Origin: Cellvibrio sp. UBA7661
GTDB taxonomy: Bacteria; Pseudomonadota; Gammaproteobacteria; Pseudomonadales; Cellvibrionaceae
DNA length: 64,000 nt
Direction of reading: 5' to 3'
NCBI GenBank assembly: GCA_002483365.1
Contig: DLHT01000019.1
Span: forward strand, 50,363-114,362
How positions within the stretch are numbered: position 1 is the stretch's first letter; each line of letters begins with the position of its first letter. Shown here in pieces: positions 41,569 to 50,764 of this stretch. Position numbers and translations under genes: made by a program. The notes below the pieces were generated by a model. The model worked only from the letters and a program-made list of their open reading frames with translations, searched no databases and was not told the origin of the DNA.

Positions 41569-43770
41569 ATGGCCACTCGCAAATCCTCCCGCACCACCGA
41601 ACCTCAAGAGCAGGAGGAGTTAATCACTCTGGATGCGCCGCCGGAAGAGAACGTTATCAATACCCTGACTGCCCCCGGCTTGCCAGGCAGTGGTTACATG
41701 TATTTCACCGAGCGCGACCTGAGCAAAATCCTCTATAACCTGGATACCCTGCGCACCAGTGTTTACCCGCACATGGCCAACCAGCAGGATTCCGATAACT
41801 ACAAACAACCACAATTTCCATCGGTGTGCCTGATCGGTCTTGGTCGCTGTGGCTCCAATATCGCGCTGGATGTTGCCTCGCTGGTGTATAACGCGCGCAA
41901 TTTCTACCTCAATGAATTCAACAGCGAAGAAAAAGAAGTCCGCGAGCAAGACAAGCCTATGCGCTGGATCAAGCGCAGCCTGCATTTGAAAGGCGGGCAT
42001 CAACTCAAGCCAGTGTTTTTGATTGAGCCTCTGGTGATGTTGGGCGATCTGGACAAAGACATCGAAGGGCGTATCCGTTTTTCGCACAAAGGCGAACGTT
42101 CGGGGTTCCTCAAGGATTACACCAAAATGAAAATCATGGACTTGTCTGAAGTCCATGCGGGTGGTTCAGGTAACGCACCTATCCTTGGCCAGTACCTTGC
42201 CAAAATTATTTTGAATAAAGATACCCAGCGCTTCTCCAATCCTGATTGGAAGCATGTGCATTCCTATTTGATCGATTCTTGCGGCATCAAAGCTAACCAA
42301 TCGCGCCTGTATTTTTATATTTTCAGTGCGGGCGGCGGTACCGGTTCTGGTATGGCGAGTGAGTTTGGCCTCGCGCAGCAATATGCCTACATGAGCAAAA
42401 CGTTTGATTCGCGCGCGCAATCCGAGAGTGCGGAAAACCGTGGTCACTCATTTGTGTTTGAGCCTATTTTTACCAGCGGTATTTGTATCCTGCCGAATAT
42501 TTCCGACCACGGTGTGGAAATGTCGGAAGCATTGCACATCAATGCTGGCCGTTTGCTGTGTAAATATTTATCGGAAGAGTGGGATTTTTCTTACAACTTC
42601 GACAATGAAGACAGCAGCGAAGCGAGCGTGATGCACCGCATCCGCCCCTGGAATGCAATGATGCTGATCTCCAACGACATCATGCGTTACGCAGAGGAAA
42701 CCGATGAAGGCGCTATCCAACACATCGATGTCAACGCAATGGAGAAATACGCCAACCAATATATCTCCCAGCAAATTTTTAACATCCTCACCGCGCAAGC
42801 AGTGACAACGGATTACGACGAAAATTATTTCCGTCGCGCCGGTATCGATATTGGTGAAACCATCCGTCTTGATGCCAACGACTTGTTTATGAGCCTTGCA
42901 GGCCCTGTGGCAGTTGCTTACGCCGAATCGGTGATTCCGACGGCGATGCCAATTCAGGGTGTTGATAAATTGCGCGGCATCGAAAACAAAAAAGTCAGCG
43001 AATTAAACATCGATGACCTTTTCTATCGCTCCATTGACCTGCCGCACTTTAATAAAGTGACCCAGGCGATTGAAGGGATCAGCTTGCTGCCGATTGAATC
43101 GACCCGCTATCGCGAGGCGCTCGCCCGTTATTTGCAGCAAGGCTACGATGCCAGCGAGTTGAAAGACCTGCATTTCTTCAAAAACTGCTCGTCAGTGGTA
43201 TCGATTATTTCATTGCCGAAAGATTACAAACTCAGCTACATGGATTTGAATAAACTCAAATCTCACCTGAATGCGTTGTTCCCGAATACTACGCTGAAGC
43301 GTTATGCGTTGGTCATTGGCGCATCGGCCAATATTTCATTGACCACCTTGATCGTGAAAAGTCCGTGCTTGAGCGATGACTTCCTGACGTTGATTGTGGC
43401 CTTTATCAAACGCTGTTTTGCAAAAGACTCTTACCGTTTTGATGATCAGCTGGATATCGCGATGCTCGACTTTATCCGCTCGGATGAGTTTGATGAAAAG
43501 TTGGTGGATAACATGCTCAACGAGTATGAAAACCCTGCCAAGATTCTGGATACTAACTGGTATGCCATCAAGCCGATGTACGAGAAGAAATATCGCGAGC
43601 TGATCAATGACTCGGAAAAATTCTGCTCCATCAACGATATCCGTCTGACGCGCGACAGCGTGAAAAAAGCGATCAAATATTTGCGTGAGATTTATCGCCA
43701 TAAAATCAGCAAAACGCGTATTGTCTCGCTCAATTCAACGTCATTGTCGCTCGATAAACCCAAAACCTGA
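41569..43770 (+). CDS. Tubulin/FtsZ-superfamily protein (tubulin-like, uncharacterised)
   Basis: 733 residues, no signal peptide. At ~86-97 VCLIGLGRCGSN resembles the first nucleotide-binding loop of tubulin/FtsZ proteins, and at ~255-261 it has a perfect GGGTGSG, the diagnostic T4 phosphate-binding loop, inside FYIFSAGGGTGSGMASEFGL. The T4 loop is at ~106 in FtsZ, so this protein has a long N-terminal extension (Glu/Pro-rich, disordered-looking, ~1-40) and insertions, plus a C-terminal region of about 470 residues I cannot assign. It is not cell-division FtsZ. GTP binding is predicted; polymer formation is unknown. An AAGGA box precedes the ATG; a 32-bp palindromic terminator follows, so it is a single-gene unit or the distal gene after ycbB. 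Confidence 0.75.
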   Translation: MATRKSSRTTEPQEQEELITLDAPPEENVINTLTAPGLPGSGYMYFTERDLSKILYNLDTLRTSVYPHMANQQDSDNYKQPQFPSVCLIGLGRCGSNIALDVASLVYNARNFYLNEFNSEEKEVREQDKPMRWIKRSLHLKGGHQLKPVFLIEPLVMLGDLDKDIEGRIRFSHKGERSGFLKDYTKMKIMDLSEVHAGGSGNAPILGQYLAKIILNKDTQRFSNPDWKHVHSYLIDSCGIKANQSRLYFYIFSAGGGTGSGMASEFGLAQQYAYMSKTFDSRAQSESAENRGHSFVFEPIFTSGICILPNISDHGVEMSEALHINAGRLLCKYLSEEWDFSYNFDNEDSSEASVMHRIRPWNAMMLISNDIMRYAEETDEGAIQHIDVNAMEKYANQYISQQIFNILTAQAVTTDYDENYFRRAGIDIGETIRLDANDLFMSLAGPVAVAYAESVIPTAMPIQGVDKLRGIENKKVSELNIDDLFYRSIDLPHFNKVTQAIEGISLLPIESTRYREALARYLQQGYDASELKDLHFFKNCSSVVSIISLPKDYKLSYMDLNKLKSHLNALFPNTTLKRYALVIGASANISLTTLIVKSPCLSDDFLTLIVAFIKRCFAKDSYRFDDQLDIAMLDFIRSDEFDEKLVDNMLNEYENPAKILDTNWYAIKPMYEKKYRELINDSEKFCSINDIRLTRDSVKKAIKYLREIYRHKISKTRIVSLNSTSLSLDKPKT

Positions 43771-43827
43771 TAGCCGGGTTTATTATCGTCGTATAAAAGC
43801 GGATCGCTCTATAAAACGGATCGCCAT

Positions 43828-43859
43828 AAAAAACGGAGAGGAATTCCTCTCCGTTTTTT
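43828..43859. terminator. Bidirectional terminator after the tubulin-like gene
   Basis: A 32-bp perfect palindrome, A6 CGGAGAGGAA / TTCCTCTCCG T6, 57 bases after the stop. Confidence 0.9.
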
Positions 43860-43889
43860 ATTTGCGCAGGTTAAACATTAAGTCGTCAA

Positions 43890-45647
43890 ATGAGTGTGTG
43901 GAGTAAAAAATTGTTGGGTCACATTAAGCATCAGTCAGTACGAAAATTAATGGGCAAGTCAGTTGTTGTATTGGTGGCATTCTTTTTCATAAACCTTGCA
44001 TATGCTGATACCAGGATATTGGATTATCGCCAAGGTGTTATCCAACAAACGCACTCAGGCAAAGTGAAAGGCTATGTTACCAACCAAAATGCCACACTGG
44101 TCTGGAAGGCAATTCCCTACGCACAAGCTCCGGTTAATGCACTGCGGTGGCGAGCGCCCAAACCGGTACAGCCTTGGAAGAAAACCTTCAATGCCAACCA
44201 GTCCAGCAGTATTTGCCCGCAAATTAAAGCGGGGAAATTTTTAGGCCATGAAGATTGCTTGACTCTGGATATTTATCGCCCCAACTCCAAGAACACCCAA
44301 CTGCCGGTGATGTTTTATATCCACGGTGGCAATAACCAAATGGGCGATAGCAGCGAAGTGAATCCCGGGGAATTGGTGGTTAATGCCAATGCGGTGGTGG
44401 TATCGATTAATTATCGTGTGGGGGTGTTGGGCTTTAATAACCTTCCTGCATTGCGCAATAAAAACGCGCAAGAAGCATCGGGCAATTTTGGGTTGTTGGA
44501 TATTCATCAGGCGCTGCAATGGGTAAGGCATAACATTCAGCAGTTTGGTGGCAATCCAGACAATATTACTGTGGCGGGATTCTCTGCCGGTGGGCGCGAT
44601 GTGATGGCCATGCTCATCTCGCCATTATTTCGCGGCCAATTCCAACAGGCTATTTCCTTTAGCGGTGGAATGACCTTGGCAGATTATGATGCGAGTGCTC
44701 CGATTATTGCGCGCGCTCTTGCACCGCTTGTAGTGGCGGACGGGGTTAAAAAAGCTGAACCAGCTGCAATTGCATGGCTGTTAAGTAATGACAGTGATGT
44801 GCGCGATTATTTGAGCACAGTTTCTGCAGAGCGTTTATCGCAACTCATGATCAATGCGGGCATCCGCATGGCAGCGTTTCCACATTTGTTTAACGATGGG
44901 CAAGTTCTGCCTAAAAAAGGTTTTCATGCAGATCAATACCATCACGTGCCGGTTATTCTGTTCACCGGTGCGGAAGAATTTTCATTATTTGCGTATTGGG
45001 ATAAGCATTTTATAAATCGCCCGCAAGAAACGCTTATCAATAATTCATTAACTGCAAAAGAATTTGAATTTGCCAAACACTACGGCAGTGAACTCTATGC
45101 CTTGTTTAATGCGCAAGCACCCGCACAAACGATGCTGCCATTCTATAAGGCACCGATATACATCGCTGAATTTAACTGGGGTGAAAATCCTGCCGTTGCT
45201 GGCAATGCTGCTGCACTATTTGGTTCTTATCACGGTGTGTGGCTGCCGTTTTTGACGGGTGAAATAAAAGAGACAGCTACCCATTTCAGCGCTGCGTTAC
45301 AAACACCTGGCGCCCAACAATTAGCACAGGTGTTTACTCGCTATATAAAACAATTTCTATGGACAGGTAACCCCAATGCCGAGGCATTGGTTAAGTGGGT
45401 GCCATTGCAAGATGCAGATAAAGGTTTTCAATATTTGTCATTCGATGCAGATCAATCACACGCACTGATTTCAATGAAACAAGCGGGCAGGAGCTATCAA
45501 CAAATTATTGCGGATATAGAAGCAGATACAACGCTTCCTGCGCAACATAAGCAGATACTTATTCAGCAGGTATTGAATGGCCGCTGGTTTAGCGGCCCGT
45601 TGGATCAACATTTTAACAACAGCGAAGTATGGATCAACGTTCCGTAA
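43890..45647 (+). CDS. Type B carboxylesterase/lipase family protein
   Basis: 585 residues. Signal-peptide-like segment ending AYA (~39), then an alpha/beta-hydrolase of the carboxylesterase type B family: AIPYAQAPVNALRWRAP, EDCLTLDIYRP, FYIHGGNNQMG oxyanion region, and the nucleophile elbow GFSAGG with Ser232. The family normally reads GESAGG, so the Glu before the Ser is Phe here; the Ser and oxyanion loop are intact. The catalytic His is likely in YHGVWLPF. Probably secreted ester hydrolase, substrate unknown. ATG 43950 is an alternative start that gives a shorter signal peptide. Its 3' end overlaps the convergent GyrI-like gene by 14 bases. Confidence 0.85.
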   Translation: MSVWSKKLLGHIKHQSVRKLMGKSVVVLVAFFFINLAYADTRILDYRQGVIQQTHSGKVKGYVTNQNATLVWKAIPYAQAPVNALRWRAPKPVQPWKKTFNANQSSSICPQIKAGKFLGHEDCLTLDIYRPNSKNTQLPVMFYIHGGNNQMGDSSEVNPGELVVNANAVVVSINYRVGVLGFNNLPALRNKNAQEASGNFGLLDIHQALQWVRHNIQQFGGNPDNITVAGFSAGGRDVMAMLISPLFRGQFQQAISFSGGMTLADYDASAPIIARALAPLVVADGVKKAEPAAIAWLLSNDSDVRDYLSTVSAERLSQLMINAGIRMAAFPHLFNDGQVLPKKGFHADQYHHVPVILFTGAEEFSLFAYWDKHFINRPQETLINNSLTAKEFEFAKHYGSELYALFNAQAPAQTMLPFYKAPIYIAEFNWGENPAVAGNAAALFGSYHGVWLPFLTGEIKETATHFSAALQTPGAQQLAQVFTRYIKQFLWTGNPNAEALVKWVPLQDADKGFQYLSFDADQSHALISMKQAGRSYQQIIADIEADTTLPAQHKQILIQQVLNGRWFSGPLDQHFNNSEVWINVP

Positions 45648-46152
45648 TCGGTATCCATATTTCTATATCGCCCTCGCCGGTTTGCGGATCAAATTTTTCG
45701 CCATAGCGTTCAAAAAAATGCAAACTGTTTTCCGCGGCTGATGCGTGCTGGTATCCCGATTGCGACAACCATTGCTCAAATGCAAAATCGATTGTGTCGC
45801 GAATATGATTGACGCTGCCATTGTGTGTAAAAGCGGCATAGGTTTGTGAAGGGATAATAAACGGGCTAAACAGAGCGGGCAGTGCATCAAAGTCCCATAC
45901 GGCAACACCTGCCATGTAATAGTATTCGCGGTTTTTAAGATGGATGCATAAACCGTAATCAGGTGGGGGCAGGCGTTGGGGAATGTCATCCCATACCGAT
46001 ACCAAACGCTGCCATAACTGCGGAATTTTCTGCTGCGCATGTTCATCCAATGGTTCGCGCAAACCGGCAATTAGCAACGGGCCTGCATGTTCAATGCGTG
46101 GTTGTGAAATACTTGTGTTGGTATCAGGCAGTGTGTTGTTGGTTGCGTTCAT
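45634..46152 (-). CDS. GyrI-like / effector-binding domain protein
   Basis: 172 residues. A stand-alone GyrI-like small-molecule-binding (AraC effector-binding) domain: RIEHAGPLLIAGLR, a central YGLCIH and YYYMAGVAV, and the closing GDIEIWIPI. Such proteins bind hydrophobic or cationic compounds in the cytoplasm; no DNA-binding domain is present. ATG 46152 overlaps the upstream YCII gene by 29 bases, so translation is probably coupled. It is the last gene of the small-protein operon. Confidence 0.8.
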   Translation of the reverse strand: MNATNNTLPDTNTSISQPRIEHAGPLLIAGLREPLDEHAQQKIPQLWQRLVSVWDDIPQRLPPPDYGLCIHLKNREYYYMAGVAVWDFDALPALFSPFIIPSQTYAAFTHNGSVNHIRDTIDFAFEQWLSQSGYQHASAAENSLHFFERYGEKFDPQTGEGDIEIWIPITER

Positions 46153-46510
46153 CTTTTGTGGAATCCAGTTCGCGAATGGGGCGGATTTCAATCGTGCCAA
46201 TACGAGCCGGTGGAATTTTACTCGCAAGCTGTATGGCTTCATTTAAATCGCGTGCATCCAATAAATAAAATCCTGCCAGTTGTTCTTTGGTTTCTGCAAA
46301 AGGGCCGTCGGTAATCAGTGGTTTACCCTCGCGAATGCGCAGGCTGGTTGCTGTTGTGGTGGGGTGCAGTGCATTGCCGCCAATCATTTTGCCTGTGCTG
46401 CGTAAGCTTTCACCGCAGGCTTCACATTCGGCATTTAATGATTTCCACTCGCTGGAAGTCATATTGTTGATGATGTTTTCATCGTAATACACCATGCATA
46501 AATATTTCAT
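46124..46510 (-). CDS. YCII-related (DGPF) domain protein
   Basis: 128 residues, a single YCII/DGPF domain with the namesake DGPFAETKEQLAGFYLLDA. Start MKYLCMVYYDE is typical. DGPF proteins are the standard genomic companions and targets of ECF42 sigma factors; an ECF42 gene is at 50765-52000. Exact function unknown. Confidence 0.88.
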   Translation of the reverse strand: MKYLCMVYYDENIINNMTSSEWKSLNAECEACGESLRSTGKMIGGNALHPTTTATSLRIREGKPLITDGPFAETKEQLAGFYLLDARDLNEAIQLASKIPPARIGTIEIRPIRELDSTKDERNQQHTA

Positions 46511-46601
46511 TGTGTGTCTCGCTCAGGATTGTTAGCAGAGCCTGCTTTTTTAATCGGCGCTGCTGTATTAGGTTTTCTCGCCAGATCGTATCAGGATTTT
46601 T

Positions 46602-47009
46602 TTAACCCTGAACGTGTGATGGATCCATATACATAATTTCCCAATGGTGGCCATCCAGATCTTCAAAGCCGTGGTAATACATAAAACCATAATCCAGCGG
46701 ATCCGCTGGCCAGGCTTTGCCGCCAGCGGCTATCGCTTTATTAATGGTTTCATCAACTTGTGCGCGGCTTTCACATGACAAACAAACAATGACTTCCTTG
46801 GATGTATGGCCGTTAGCAATGTCTTTTGAGGTAAATGTTTTAAATTTTGGCTCGGTCACGAGCATGGAGTAAATCGTATCGCTAATCACCATGCAAGCTG
46901 CTGTGTCATCAGTAAATTGAGGATTAAACGTGTAACCAAGGTGTTCAAAAAACGCTTTGGATTTAACCAGATCCTTCACTGGAAAATTAATAAATACTTT
47001 TTTTTGCAT
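46602..47009 (-). CDS. VOC (glyoxalase/bleomycin-resistance fold) family protein
   Basis: 135 residues. A VOC-fold protein: FINFPVKDLVKSKAFFEHLGY, CMVISDTIYSMLV, and the C-terminal FEDLDGHHWEIMYMDP with a likely metal-ligand Glu. It starts 31 bases after the DUF1428 stop, so it is cotranscribed with it. Substrate unknown; VOC, DUF1428 and YCII proteins commonly travel together in ECF42-linked operons. Confidence 0.88.
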   Translation of the reverse strand: MQKKVFINFPVKDLVKSKAFFEHLGYTFNPQFTDDTAACMVISDTIYSMLVTEPKFKTFTSKDIANGHTSKEVIVCLSCESRAQVDETINKAIAAGGKAWPADPLDYGFMYYHGFEDLDGHHWEIMYMDPSHVQG

Positions 47010-47040
47010 GTTCCTTTCCTTTAGTGATTAGTGATGAAAA

Positions 47041-47406
47041 TTATTCATAGCATACAATGGATTTGAATCCACCGTAGGCCATACGTTTAAAATCAAATGG
47101 AGGGTTATTTTCGTCGCATATCTCTTTCAGACGTGGGTCCGCCATCACCTTTGCATTAATGCGGTCGCGTTCTTCGCGCGATGGATAAATAATCCAGGCA
47201 ATCACAACAGTTTCATTTTCTTTGCAGCCTGCAGCGGTGCGAAAGGATGTCATATCCTGAATATCCAGATCATCGCCAACGCATTCCCAATACGCAATAG
47301 CGCCGTGCTCCTTCCAAACGGCACCGGACTGATCGGCCATTTTTTGATATTCCTGAAGTTTTTCAGGTGCGATAGGCAGTAGAAATCCATCAACATAGTG
47401 AGTCAT
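47041..47406 (-). CDS. DUF1428 family protein
   Basis: 121 residues. Family-typical YVDGFLLPIAPEKL, WECVGDDL, VIAWIIYPSREERD and FDFKRMAYGGFKSIV. AGGAG at 47418-47414 lies 7 bases before ATG 47406, which decides the start; the open frame runs upstream through a non-coding leader. It is the first gene of the DUF1428-VOC-YCII-GyrI operon and has an ECF42-type promoter directly upstream. Function unknown; the fold is of the ferredoxin-like dimeric alpha-beta barrel kind. Confidence 0.9.
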   Translation of the reverse strand: MTHYVDGFLLPIAPEKLQEYQKMADQSGAVWKEHGAIAYWECVGDDLDIQDMTSFRTAAGCKENETVVIAWIIYPSREERDRINAKVMADPRLKEICDENNPPFDFKRMAYGGFKSIVCYE

Positions 47407-47441
47407 CATCAATCTCCTGTTTTTCTCATTGCTACCAGTTA

Positions 47442-47468
47442 GTCGCGTGAACGGGATAAAAATCGACA
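47442..47468 (-). promoter_or_regulatory. ECF42-type sigma promoter
   Basis: On the minus strand TGTCGA (47468-47463), 17 bases, then CGAC (47445-47442). This matches the ECF42 promoter form reported for other genera (TGTCGA at -35 and CG[A/T]C at -10, from memory). The predicted start of transcription is ~20 bases before the ribosome-binding site of the DUF1428 gene. Confidence 0.6.
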
Positions 47469-47590
47469 GCGACAGTAAAAAAATAATGCTTTTCTTTGTG
47501 TTGTATAAAAACTGTTTTATAGTCAATGGCTTAGCAGTGCACTACCGCAGTTGGTTAAATCCCATTCCACTTTTTTGAAGGTTGCTCCCT

Positions 47591-49393
47591 ATGGAACACC
47601 ACGAAACCTTATTACATGCCATCTACTATTTGCTGGCGGCAACTATTGCGGTGCCGTTGTTTCGCCGTCTGGGGCTGGGGGCGATATTGGGGTATTTGGT
47701 TGCGGGAGCGATTATTGGCCCTTACGAATTGGGGCTTATTTACTCACCTGAGGCGACATTCCAATTTTCTGAACTGGGTGTAGTCTTGCTGCTATTTGTG
47801 ATCGGTCTTGAATTAAATCCGCAACAATTGTGGAAGATGCGCTTCGATGTCGGTTTGTTGGGCGGATCACAAATGTTGGTGACAGCTGCCATCATCACCG
47901 GTGCGCTCACCTTGTTGCCCGGGATAAGTTGGCAGCAGGGTTTTATGATCGGCCTTGCGCTTGCGCTCTCATCAACTGCGTTTGCAGTGCCGTTAATGGA
48001 AGAGCATAAAATCATGGGTTTGCCGATTGGGCGCAAAGGTTTTTCGATTTTATTAATGCAAGATCTTGCCGTCATTCCCATTTTATTATTGTTGGCAAGT
48101 TGGTCTCCGGCGGCCGATGCAGATACGCATGTTCCTTGGTGGATGGGATTGTGTACCGTGGCGTTTTTATTGCTGGCAGGGGCGCGTATTTTTAATCCGT
48201 TGCTGCAAATCGTTGCTAAATACGGCAGCCGCGAAATTCTTACCGCCGCAGGTTTGCTGATTGTGTTGAGTGTTGCTTACCTGATGCAACTGGTTGGATT
48301 TTCCATGAGCATGGGCGCATTTCTGGCGGGTATGTTGTTGGCGCAATCGACCTTCCGCCATCAATTGGCAGCTGATATCGAACCCTTTAAAGGTTTGTTA
48401 TTAGGCTTATTTTTTATTGCCGTGGGTATGTCGCTGAATTTGCGTTTGTTATTTGCAGAGCCGGTATTGATCCTTGCCCTTGCCCTTGCGTTGATGCTGA
48501 TAAAAATAACCGTGATCGCGATTATTTTGCGCATCCGTCAATATCCTTTTAAAGAAGGCATATTGATTGGCTTGATGTTAGCGCAAGGTGGTGAGTTTGC
48601 GTTTGTGGTGATGGCAACTGCAGAACAGTCTGCCTTTATTCCTAAAGATATTGCCAGTTACGTAGTTTTGGTGGTGGGAATTTCAATGGCGTTAACCAGT
48701 CCGCTGGTGATTGTGCATGAATTGATTACGCGTAAACGCACACTTCAGGAAAAAGCGCGTGAAGAGGCGCAGCAAGCAGAGCATTCTTTGCAAGAGCTGG
48801 ATGAGCCGGAAGCGCATAAAGCTGAAGTGATCATTGCAGGGTTTGGCCGCTTCGGACAAATTATTGGCCGAATACTAACCGCCAGCAATATTCCCTTTAA
48901 TGCGCTGGATAAAAATCCTGACCATATCGAGTTTTTAAAAAATTATGGTGTGAAAAGTTATTACGGCGATGCAACACGTATTGAATTATTGGAAGCGGCT
49001 GGCATTCGCGAGGCCAAGGTACTGGTGATTGCATTAGTCAATGTTGATATATCGCTTGCAATTACTCGCTTGGTAAAAACCCATTTCCCTCATATTACGC
49101 TGATTGTTCGTGCCCGCGACCGGGCGCATGCGTATCAATTGGCTGAGCTAGGTGTAGAAAATCCTATTCGTGAAATTTACGAATCCAGCCTGAGTGCTGC
49201 AGTGCGCACGTTAACAGAGGTTGGATACACTGAAGGTCAATCGCAGCGCGCTATTAATATTTTCCGTGAGCACGACCAGGGTCTGTTGAATGCGGCAATT
49301 GCCATCAGTAAGGACCCTAAACAATTGGCGCTGCTTGTTAAGCAAAGCCGTAAAGAGCTGCAAGATTTATTCAGCAAAGATATTCAATTGTGA
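47591..49393 (+). CDS. KefB/KefC-type cation:proton antiporter
   Basis: 600 residues. A CPA2-family exchanger: about 12 membrane segments (~1-380), then a cytoplasmic RCK/TrkA-N domain (~410-530) with the Rossmann motif GFGRFGQIIGR. Substrates are K+ or Na+ against H+; some members are glutathione-gated. ATG 47591 follows a TGAAGG box ending 9 bases upstream; a TTG at 47582 is less likely. It is divergent from the DUF1428 operon. Confidence 0.88.
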   Translation: MEHHETLLHAIYYLLAATIAVPLFRRLGLGAILGYLVAGAIIGPYELGLIYSPEATFQFSELGVVLLLFVIGLELNPQQLWKMRFDVGLLGGSQMLVTAAIITGALTLLPGISWQQGFMIGLALALSSTAFAVPLMEEHKIMGLPIGRKGFSILLMQDLAVIPILLLLASWSPAADADTHVPWWMGLCTVAFLLLAGARIFNPLLQIVAKYGSREILTAAGLLIVLSVAYLMQLVGFSMSMGAFLAGMLLAQSTFRHQLAADIEPFKGLLLGLFFIAVGMSLNLRLLFAEPVLILALALALMLIKITVIAIILRIRQYPFKEGILIGLMLAQGGEFAFVVMATAEQSAFIPKDIASYVVLVVGISMALTSPLVIVHELITRKRTLQEKAREEAQQAEHSLQELDEPEAHKAEVIIAGFGRFGQIIGRILTASNIPFNALDKNPDHIEFLKNYGVKSYYGDATRIELLEAAGIREAKVLVIALVNVDISLAITRLVKTHFPHITLIVRARDRAHAYQLAELGVENPIREIYESSLSAAVRTLTEVGYTEGQSQRAINIFREHDQGLLNAAIAISKDPKQLALLVKQSRKELQDLFSKDIQL

Positions 49394-49421
49394 TTTCGCA
49401 CAATGTGTAAAGGAGCTAGCG

Positions 49422-49967
49422 ATGGGGGTCAAGAAAAGCGACGATTTAATCCAGACATTACACGCCCGTTTTGAAAAAAACAGGTATCGTCATCCGGATA
49501 TTCAATGGAGTGACGTACAGGCGAAGTTAAAAAATCAGCCCAAAAAAGTAAATGCGTTGACGCAAATGGAAGCAACAGGTGGTGAGCCGGATGTGATTGG
49601 TTACGATAAAAAAACCAATGAATATCTCTTTTGCGATTGTTCAGCCGAAAGCCCCGCTGGACGGCGTAGTACTTGCTATGACCGCGAAGGTCTGGACTCG
49701 CGCAAGGAGCATAAACCTGAACATAATGCGATAGATCTGGCGACCGCTATTGGTATTGAACTCTTGGATGAAGAGCAATATCGCTGGTTGCAATCGCTGG
49801 GCGATTTTGATTTGAAAACATCCAGCTGGATAAAAACGCCCGACAATATCCGCAAGCTCGGCGGAGCGCTGTTTGGCGATCGTCGCTACGGGCAAGTATT
49901 TGTTTATCACAACGGTGCACAATCCTATTACGCCGCGCGAGGTTTTCGCGGTTTGTTGAGGGTTTAA
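49422..49967 (+). CDS. DUF4256 family protein
   Basis: 181 residues. Characteristic features of DUF4256: an N-terminal LHARFEKNRYRHP, MEATGGEPDVIGYD, FCDCSAESPAGRRSTCYDREG with three Cys, and GGALFGDRRYGQVFVYHNGAQSYY (by segment). Cytoplasmic; function unknown. AAGGAG at 49410-49415 lies 6 bases before ATG 49422. The stop is one base from the GTG start of the next gene, so the two are coupled. Confidence 0.88.
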   Translation: MGVKKSDDLIQTLHARFEKNRYRHPDIQWSDVQAKLKNQPKKVNALTQMEATGGEPDVIGYDKKTNEYLFCDCSAESPAGRRSTCYDREGLDSRKEHKPEHNAIDLATAIGIELLDEEQYRWLQSLGDFDLKTSSWIKTPDNIRKLGGALFGDRRYGQVFVYHNGAQSYYAARGFRGLLRV

Positions 49968-49968
49968 T

Positions 49969-50679
49969 GTGAGATACGTTGCGATAGGGTTCGTTACTCT
50001 GGTGCTGCTAATGGCGGTTGTGTTTAACATCAGTAAATGCCGGGATTTTCAACTGTTTGGTAAAATTGTTAATCGCGTAGATACAGACGAAAAAATAATT
50101 GCACTGACATTTGATGATGGCCCGCTACCGGGGGCGACAGAAAAAATCATTAATATTCTGGCACAGGAGCAAATCACAGCGACTTTCTTTCTGACGGGGC
50201 GGGAGATGGAACAGTATCCGGAAGAAGCAAAAAAATTAATCGCTGCCGGTCATCAAATTGGAAATCACTCTTACTCGCACCCACGGATGGTGTTTATGTC
50301 TTATCAGGATGTGACTAATGAGGTTGCTAACACTAACGAGTTAATTCGCAATCTTGGTTATAAAAACGAAATAGTATTTCGCCCACCCTATGGCAAAAAG
50401 TTACTGATGTTGCCGTTATATTTGCAGCGTAACAATATGACTACAGTTACCTGGGATATAGAACCGGAAAGTTTTTCCGAGGTCAGTATCAGTAGCGAAA
50501 AAATAACCCAACACGTCGTGGCAGAAGCCAAGTCGGGATCAATTATTTTGCTGCATATCATGTATCCATCGCGCAAGGTATCAATGGATGCAGTGCCAAG
50601 TATTATTCGTGAATTGAAAGCGCAGGGTTATCGCTTTGTTACCGTGAATGATTTATTGGTTTTGGCTGTTCGAAAATAA
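49969..50679 (+). CDS. Polysaccharide deacetylase (NodB-like), GTG start
   Basis: 236 residues. A membrane anchor or signal segment (~1-20), then a NodB domain: LTFDDGPLPGATEKI (motif 1, Asp-Asp), GNHSYSHPRM (motif 2, HxxxH metal site), RPPYGKK (motif 3), WDIEP (motif 4) and ILLHI (motif 5). Carbohydrate esterase family 4-type deacetylase acting on N-acetylated glycans such as peptidoglycan or PNAG. The GTG start is supported by GAGGG at 49958-49962 six bases upstream and by overlap with the DUF4256 end. Confidence 0.9.
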   Translation: MRYVAIGFVTLVLLMAVVFNISKCRDFQLFGKIVNRVDTDEKIIALTFDDGPLPGATEKIINILAQEQITATFFLTGREMEQYPEEAKKLIAAGHQIGNHSYSHPRMVFMSYQDVTNEVANTNELIRNLGYKNEIVFRPPYGKKLLMLPLYLQRNNMTTVTWDIEPESFSEVSISSEKITQHVVAEAKSGSIILLHIMYPSRKVSMDAVPSIIRELKAQGYRFVTVNDLLVLAVRK

Positions 50680-50764
50680 GATTCGTGAGTTGTCGATCTG
50701 GATTGGATTCCGGTGCATCACTATAACGGGAAAGACGTTTGATTCTTCTGTATTAAGAACAGAA

